Shown here piece after piece: positions 5,373-7,651 of a stretch of 7,651 bases of DNA. Location: assembly GCA_002689405.1 (NCBI GenBank), contig NZFZ01000010.1, positions 1 to 7,651 of the forward strand, in the 5' to 3' direction. Within the stretch, counting starts at the first letter, position 1. Every line of letters starts with the position of its first letter. This stretch comes from Gammaproteobacteria bacterium. GTDB taxonomy: Bacteria; Pseudomonadota; Gammaproteobacteria; Magnimaribacterales; AG-339-G14. The notes beneath the pieces are model-generated. The model ran no database searches. It was not told where the DNA came from and was given only the letters and a program-made list of their open reading frames with translations. The position numbers were made by a program, and so were the translations under genes.

Positions 5373-6722
5373 TTATTTTACTACATTCAACGACTTGGAG
5401 TACTCAGATATATTGTTTTTTCTATTGGGTCTGCCAATGCAAAAGTAATCAAATCCTTTCCGAGCTAAAAGATCAGGGTCATAGATATTTCTTCCATCAA
5501 AAATAACTGCATTTTTTAAAATAGTTTTTAACTCTTCAAAATCTATATTAAAAAATTCTTTCCATTCTGTAGCAATAATTAAAGAGTTTGAATCCTTAGC
5601 TGCATCGAAAGCATTCTGACAAAAAGATAAATTTTTATGCTGAATTGTTTCTCTTAAATTATTCAAAGCCTTAGGGTCATAAGCTTTAACTACCGCTCCT
5701 TTACTTAGAAGATTTTTAATCAATTTAATCGAAGGAGCAAAACGAATATCATCTGTGTTAGGTTTGAACGAAACACCCCAAATGGCAATTGTTAGGCCAG
5801 ATAGATCATCAGATTCGAAATATCCTGTAATTTTTTTTGTAAAAATATCTACCTGATTATCGTTAATTGCAATTACAGATTTTAAAAGTTTTAAATCCAG
5901 ATTTGCATCATTTGCATTATCAATCAACGCTCTAATGTCTTTGGGAAAACACGAACCGCCAAATCCCAATCCAGGGTACAAGTATTCAAAACCTATCCTT
6001 TTATCAAGCCCTATACCCATTCTTACTTTTTCAATATCAGCTCCTTTCAAGTCAGCATAAATTGAAAGCTCATTCATAAAACTTATCTTAGTAGCCAAAA
6101 AAGAGTTTGAGGCATATTTAGTTAATTCAGCCGAAAGTGTATCCATAAAAATGATGGATTTATTTTCTCTTATAAAAGGAGAAAAAATAGTTAAAAAAAG
6201 ATCTTCTGAGATGTTAGGATTTTTACCGATGACTATTCTGTCAGGTTTTAAGAAATCTTTTACTGCCGAGCCTTCTCTTAAAAATTCTGGACACATTGAA
6301 ATACTGATATTCTTTGATGAGTCGATCATTGCTGACAACTCTTCACATGTACCTGGAGGTACGGTAGATTTGATAATAAAAAAAGCATTTTTTGTATTTT
6401 CAGAAATAGAAAATACAGATTTGTAGAGAGCTAATAAGTTTGCCTCACCCGAACCTCTTGGAGGAGTACCGACACAAATAAAAAAGATATTCGAAAAAAT
6501 AGAGACCTCTTGTAAATTGTCTGAAAAGCTTAATCGATTGTTTTCTAAATTTTCTTTCAGCAAAGATTCAAGCTGAGGTTCGTAAATACTAGTTTTTCCT
6601 TTTTTCAATAGTTCAATCTTGTGCTGATCTATGTCATAACATTTAACTTTGTGACCTGAGTGAGCAAAACAAGAAGCAGTAACCAAGCCTACGTATCCTG
6701 CGCCAATAACATTAATATTCAT
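5373..6722 (-). CDS. ugd: UDP-glucose 6-dehydrogenase
   Basis: This 449-residue cytoplasmic enzyme oxidises UDP-glucose to UDP-glucuronate with two NAD+. The N-terminal Rossmann domain begins 'INVIGAGYVGLVTA' (3-16) with D30 closing the NAD site. Further family blocks are 'FICVGTPP' (81-88), 'STVPPGT' (119-125), 'CPEFLREGSAVKDFLKPDR' (144-162) and 'ELTKYASNSFLATKISFMN' (199-217). The catalytic C258 sits in 'GFGGSCFPKD' (253-262). The C-terminal UDP-binding domain includes 'IWGVSFKPNTDDIRFAPS', 'YDPKA' and 'ATEWKEF'. Length and motifs are complete. Its ATG overlaps the stop of the upstream glycosyltransferase by 4 nt (ATGA), so the two are translationally coupled, and phoB follows after 7 nt. 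Coupling to a GT4 enzyme suggests UDP-glucuronate is the sugar donor for that transferase. Capsule or LPS glucuronate is the alternative, but no other polysaccharide genes are in view. Confidence 0.94.
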   Translation of the reverse strand: MNINVIGAGYVGLVTASCFAHSGHKVKCYDIDQHKIELLKKGKTSIYEPQLESLLKENLENNRLSFSDNLQEVSIFSNIFFICVGTPPRGSGEANLLALYKSVFSISENTKNAFFIIKSTVPPGTCEELSAMIDSSKNISISMCPEFLREGSAVKDFLKPDRIVIGKNPNISEDLFLTIFSPFIRENKSIIFMDTLSAELTKYASNSFLATKISFMNELSIYADLKGADIEKVRMGIGLDKRIGFEYLYPGLGFGGSCFPKDIRALIDNANDANLDLKLLKSVIAINDNQVDIFTKKITGYFESDDLSGLTIAIWGVSFKPNTDDIRFAPSIKLIKNLLSKGAVVKAYDPKALNNLRETIQHKNLSFCQNAFDAAKDSNSLIIATEWKEFFNIDFEELKTILKNAVIFDGRNIYDPDLLARKGFDYFCIGRPNRKNNISEYSKSLNVVK

Positions 6723-7651
6723 GGATTTGCTTCTGTTATAGTAGAAATAAAATTGCTTGCAACTTCATCCCAAGAATATTTTTTTGAATACGCAATACAC
6801 GATTTACGATCGATTTTTTGTGCTTGCTTTATTGCGTGTTTTAAATCTTCATCTAGGTAGCCATTGACGCCATTTTTGACAACATCAATTGGTCCGGTTA
6901 CTGGATATCCTGCTACTGGAGTTCCGCAGGCATTTGCTTCTATCATGACAATCCCAAAAGTATCAGTCCGAGAAGGAAAAACCTTAACACAGGCATTTGA
7001 GTAAATTTCAGCAAGCTCTCTGCCGAATTTGTAGCCAAGAAAGTCTACATCTGGATATTTTTTTTTAAGACTTTTCAAACTGGGTCCATCACCTACTACA
7101 ACTTTCTTCTTATCCAGTTCTAAACTTAAGAAAGACTCTAAATTTTTTTCTTTGGACACTCGGCCCACATAAAGATAGTAGTTATTATTTCTATTACTTG
7201 GAGTAGGAAAAAAAATACTTTCATCAATGCCCCTTGACCATAAAGCTAATTTTTTTATTCCGATCTCTTCCAATTCTTTTTTATGAGAAGGTGTATTAAC
7301 AAAAGTCACACTAGCTGCGTTGTGAAACCATCTTTCAAAACTATTGGTAAATTGAACTGGGATGCCTAGCATTTTTTTTAGGTATAACGGAAAGTTTGTA
7401 TGATATGAAGTTGAAAAATTTAATTTTTTTGCTAAACATAGTTTTCTTGCATAAAGTCCGAGCGGGCCTTCAGTCGCAATGTGAATTATTTCCGGACGAA
7501 AATCTTTTATGATTTTCTTTATTTTAAAAACATTCAGTGAAAGTTTAATTTCCCTGTAAAAAGGTACAGGCACAGATACAAAACTGCTCGGCTCGATGAT
7601 TTTTACTTCATTCTTTATCGATAATTCCTTTACTAAATTTTCTAGTGTAGT
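6719..7651 (-). CDS. GT4-family (GT-B fold) glycosyltransferase, possibly glycolipid-forming; N-terminus outside the window
   Basis: There are 310 codons to the stop at 6719-6721. A GTG at 7573 could be taken as the start, but the frame stays open to 7651 and the extra 26 residues ('TTLENLVKEL...EVKIIEPSSF') match the family N-terminus that normally follows a 'PQ-NGVV' loop. The gene is therefore partial, missing perhaps 15-20 residues. Motifs are 'FSTSYHTNFPLYLKKM', 'VNTPSHKKELEEIGI', 'LWSRGIDESIFFP', 'YVGRVSKEKNLESFL', 'VVVGDGPS', and 'FPSRTDTFGIVMIEANACG' containing the acidic pair of the GT4 E-x7-E site as D...E (codons at 6962-6964 and 6938-6940). 'GYPVTGPIDVV' follows. These are shared with MgtA/SqdX-like enzymes that glycosylate diacylglycerol or lipid mannosides from nucleotide sugars at the inner membrane. 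It overlaps ugd by 4 nt and heads the visible phoBR operon, suggesting a UDP-glucose or UDP-glucuronate glycolipid synthase. The exact acceptor and sugar are inferred from context. Confidence 0.88.
   Translation of the reverse strand, partial: TTLENLVKELSIKNEVKIIEPSSFVSVPVPFYREIKLSLNVFKIKKIIKDFRPEIIHIATEGPLGLYARKLCLAKKLNFSTSYHTNFPLYLKKMLGIPVQFTNSFERWFHNAASVTFVNTPSHKKELEEIGIKKLALWSRGIDESIFFPTPSNRNNNYYLYVGRVSKEKNLESFLSLELDKKKVVVGDGPSLKSLKKKYPDVDFLGYKFGRELAEIYSNACVKVFPSRTDTFGIVMIEANACGTPVAGYPVTGPIDVVKNGVNGYLDEDLKHAIKQAQKIDRKSCIAYSKKYSWDEVASNFISTITEANP

Noticed and set aside
1..7651. CRISPR array, tRNA, rRNA, insertion sequence or prophage
   Set aside because: No regularly spaced long repeats, cloverleaf-like segments, transposase motifs or terminal inverted repeats were seen on either strand.

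Overview
The window is strongly AT-rich, densely packed, Gram-negative DNA. An outer-membrane porin and a remnant of the lipid A kinase LpxK mark it as an outer-membrane bacterium. Very short or overlapping gene junctions suggest a streamlined genome, and the porin's 'VYGK' mature N-terminus suggests a gammaproteobacterium, perhaps a marine one. That taxonomic reading is inference, because no rRNA or marker phylogeny is available.

Layout from left to right. Positions 1-285 (minus) carry the C-terminal part of LpxK without its N-terminal half. Positions 286-523 hold a three-unit array with an 11-bp period that resembles a Pho box, a doubtful 34-residue membrane ORF, and a strong hairpin terminator. 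A 316-residue porin follows (524-1474, minus). The divergent 147-bp region between the porin and the next gene contains a perfect FNR-type palindrome and a PhoB-type promoter. On the plus strand, ppk2 (1622-2452) overlaps a ppx/gppA-family gene (2445-3332). That pair converges on, and overlaps by 28 bp, a minus-strand operon that enters at the right edge: GT4 glycosyltransferase (partial) -> UDP-glucose 6-dehydrogenase -> phoB -> phoR. Its junctions are a 4-nt overlap, a 7-nt gap and a 9-nt gap.

The common theme is phosphate. PhoR/PhoB is the phosphate-starvation two-component system. PPK2 and Ppx make, use and degrade polyphosphate, and a box with the classical Pho geometry (two TGACW units 11 bp apart, then 11 bp to a -10) lies just upstream of ppk2. 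The GT4 enzyme together with UDP-glucuronate synthesis, co-transcribed with phoBR, fits phosphorus-sparing membrane lipid remodelling, in which glucuronosyl- or glucosyl-diacylglycerol replaces phospholipid. This is an inference. It makes a clear prediction about the gene just beyond the right edge: a PlcP-like phospholipase C.

The gene families are mostly standard. The parts worth a second look are the arrangement (glycolipid genes leading directly into phoBR, facing a polyphosphate pair), the two variant Pho-like arrays, the perfect FNR box in the porin/ppk2 divergent promoter, and the beheaded lpxK.
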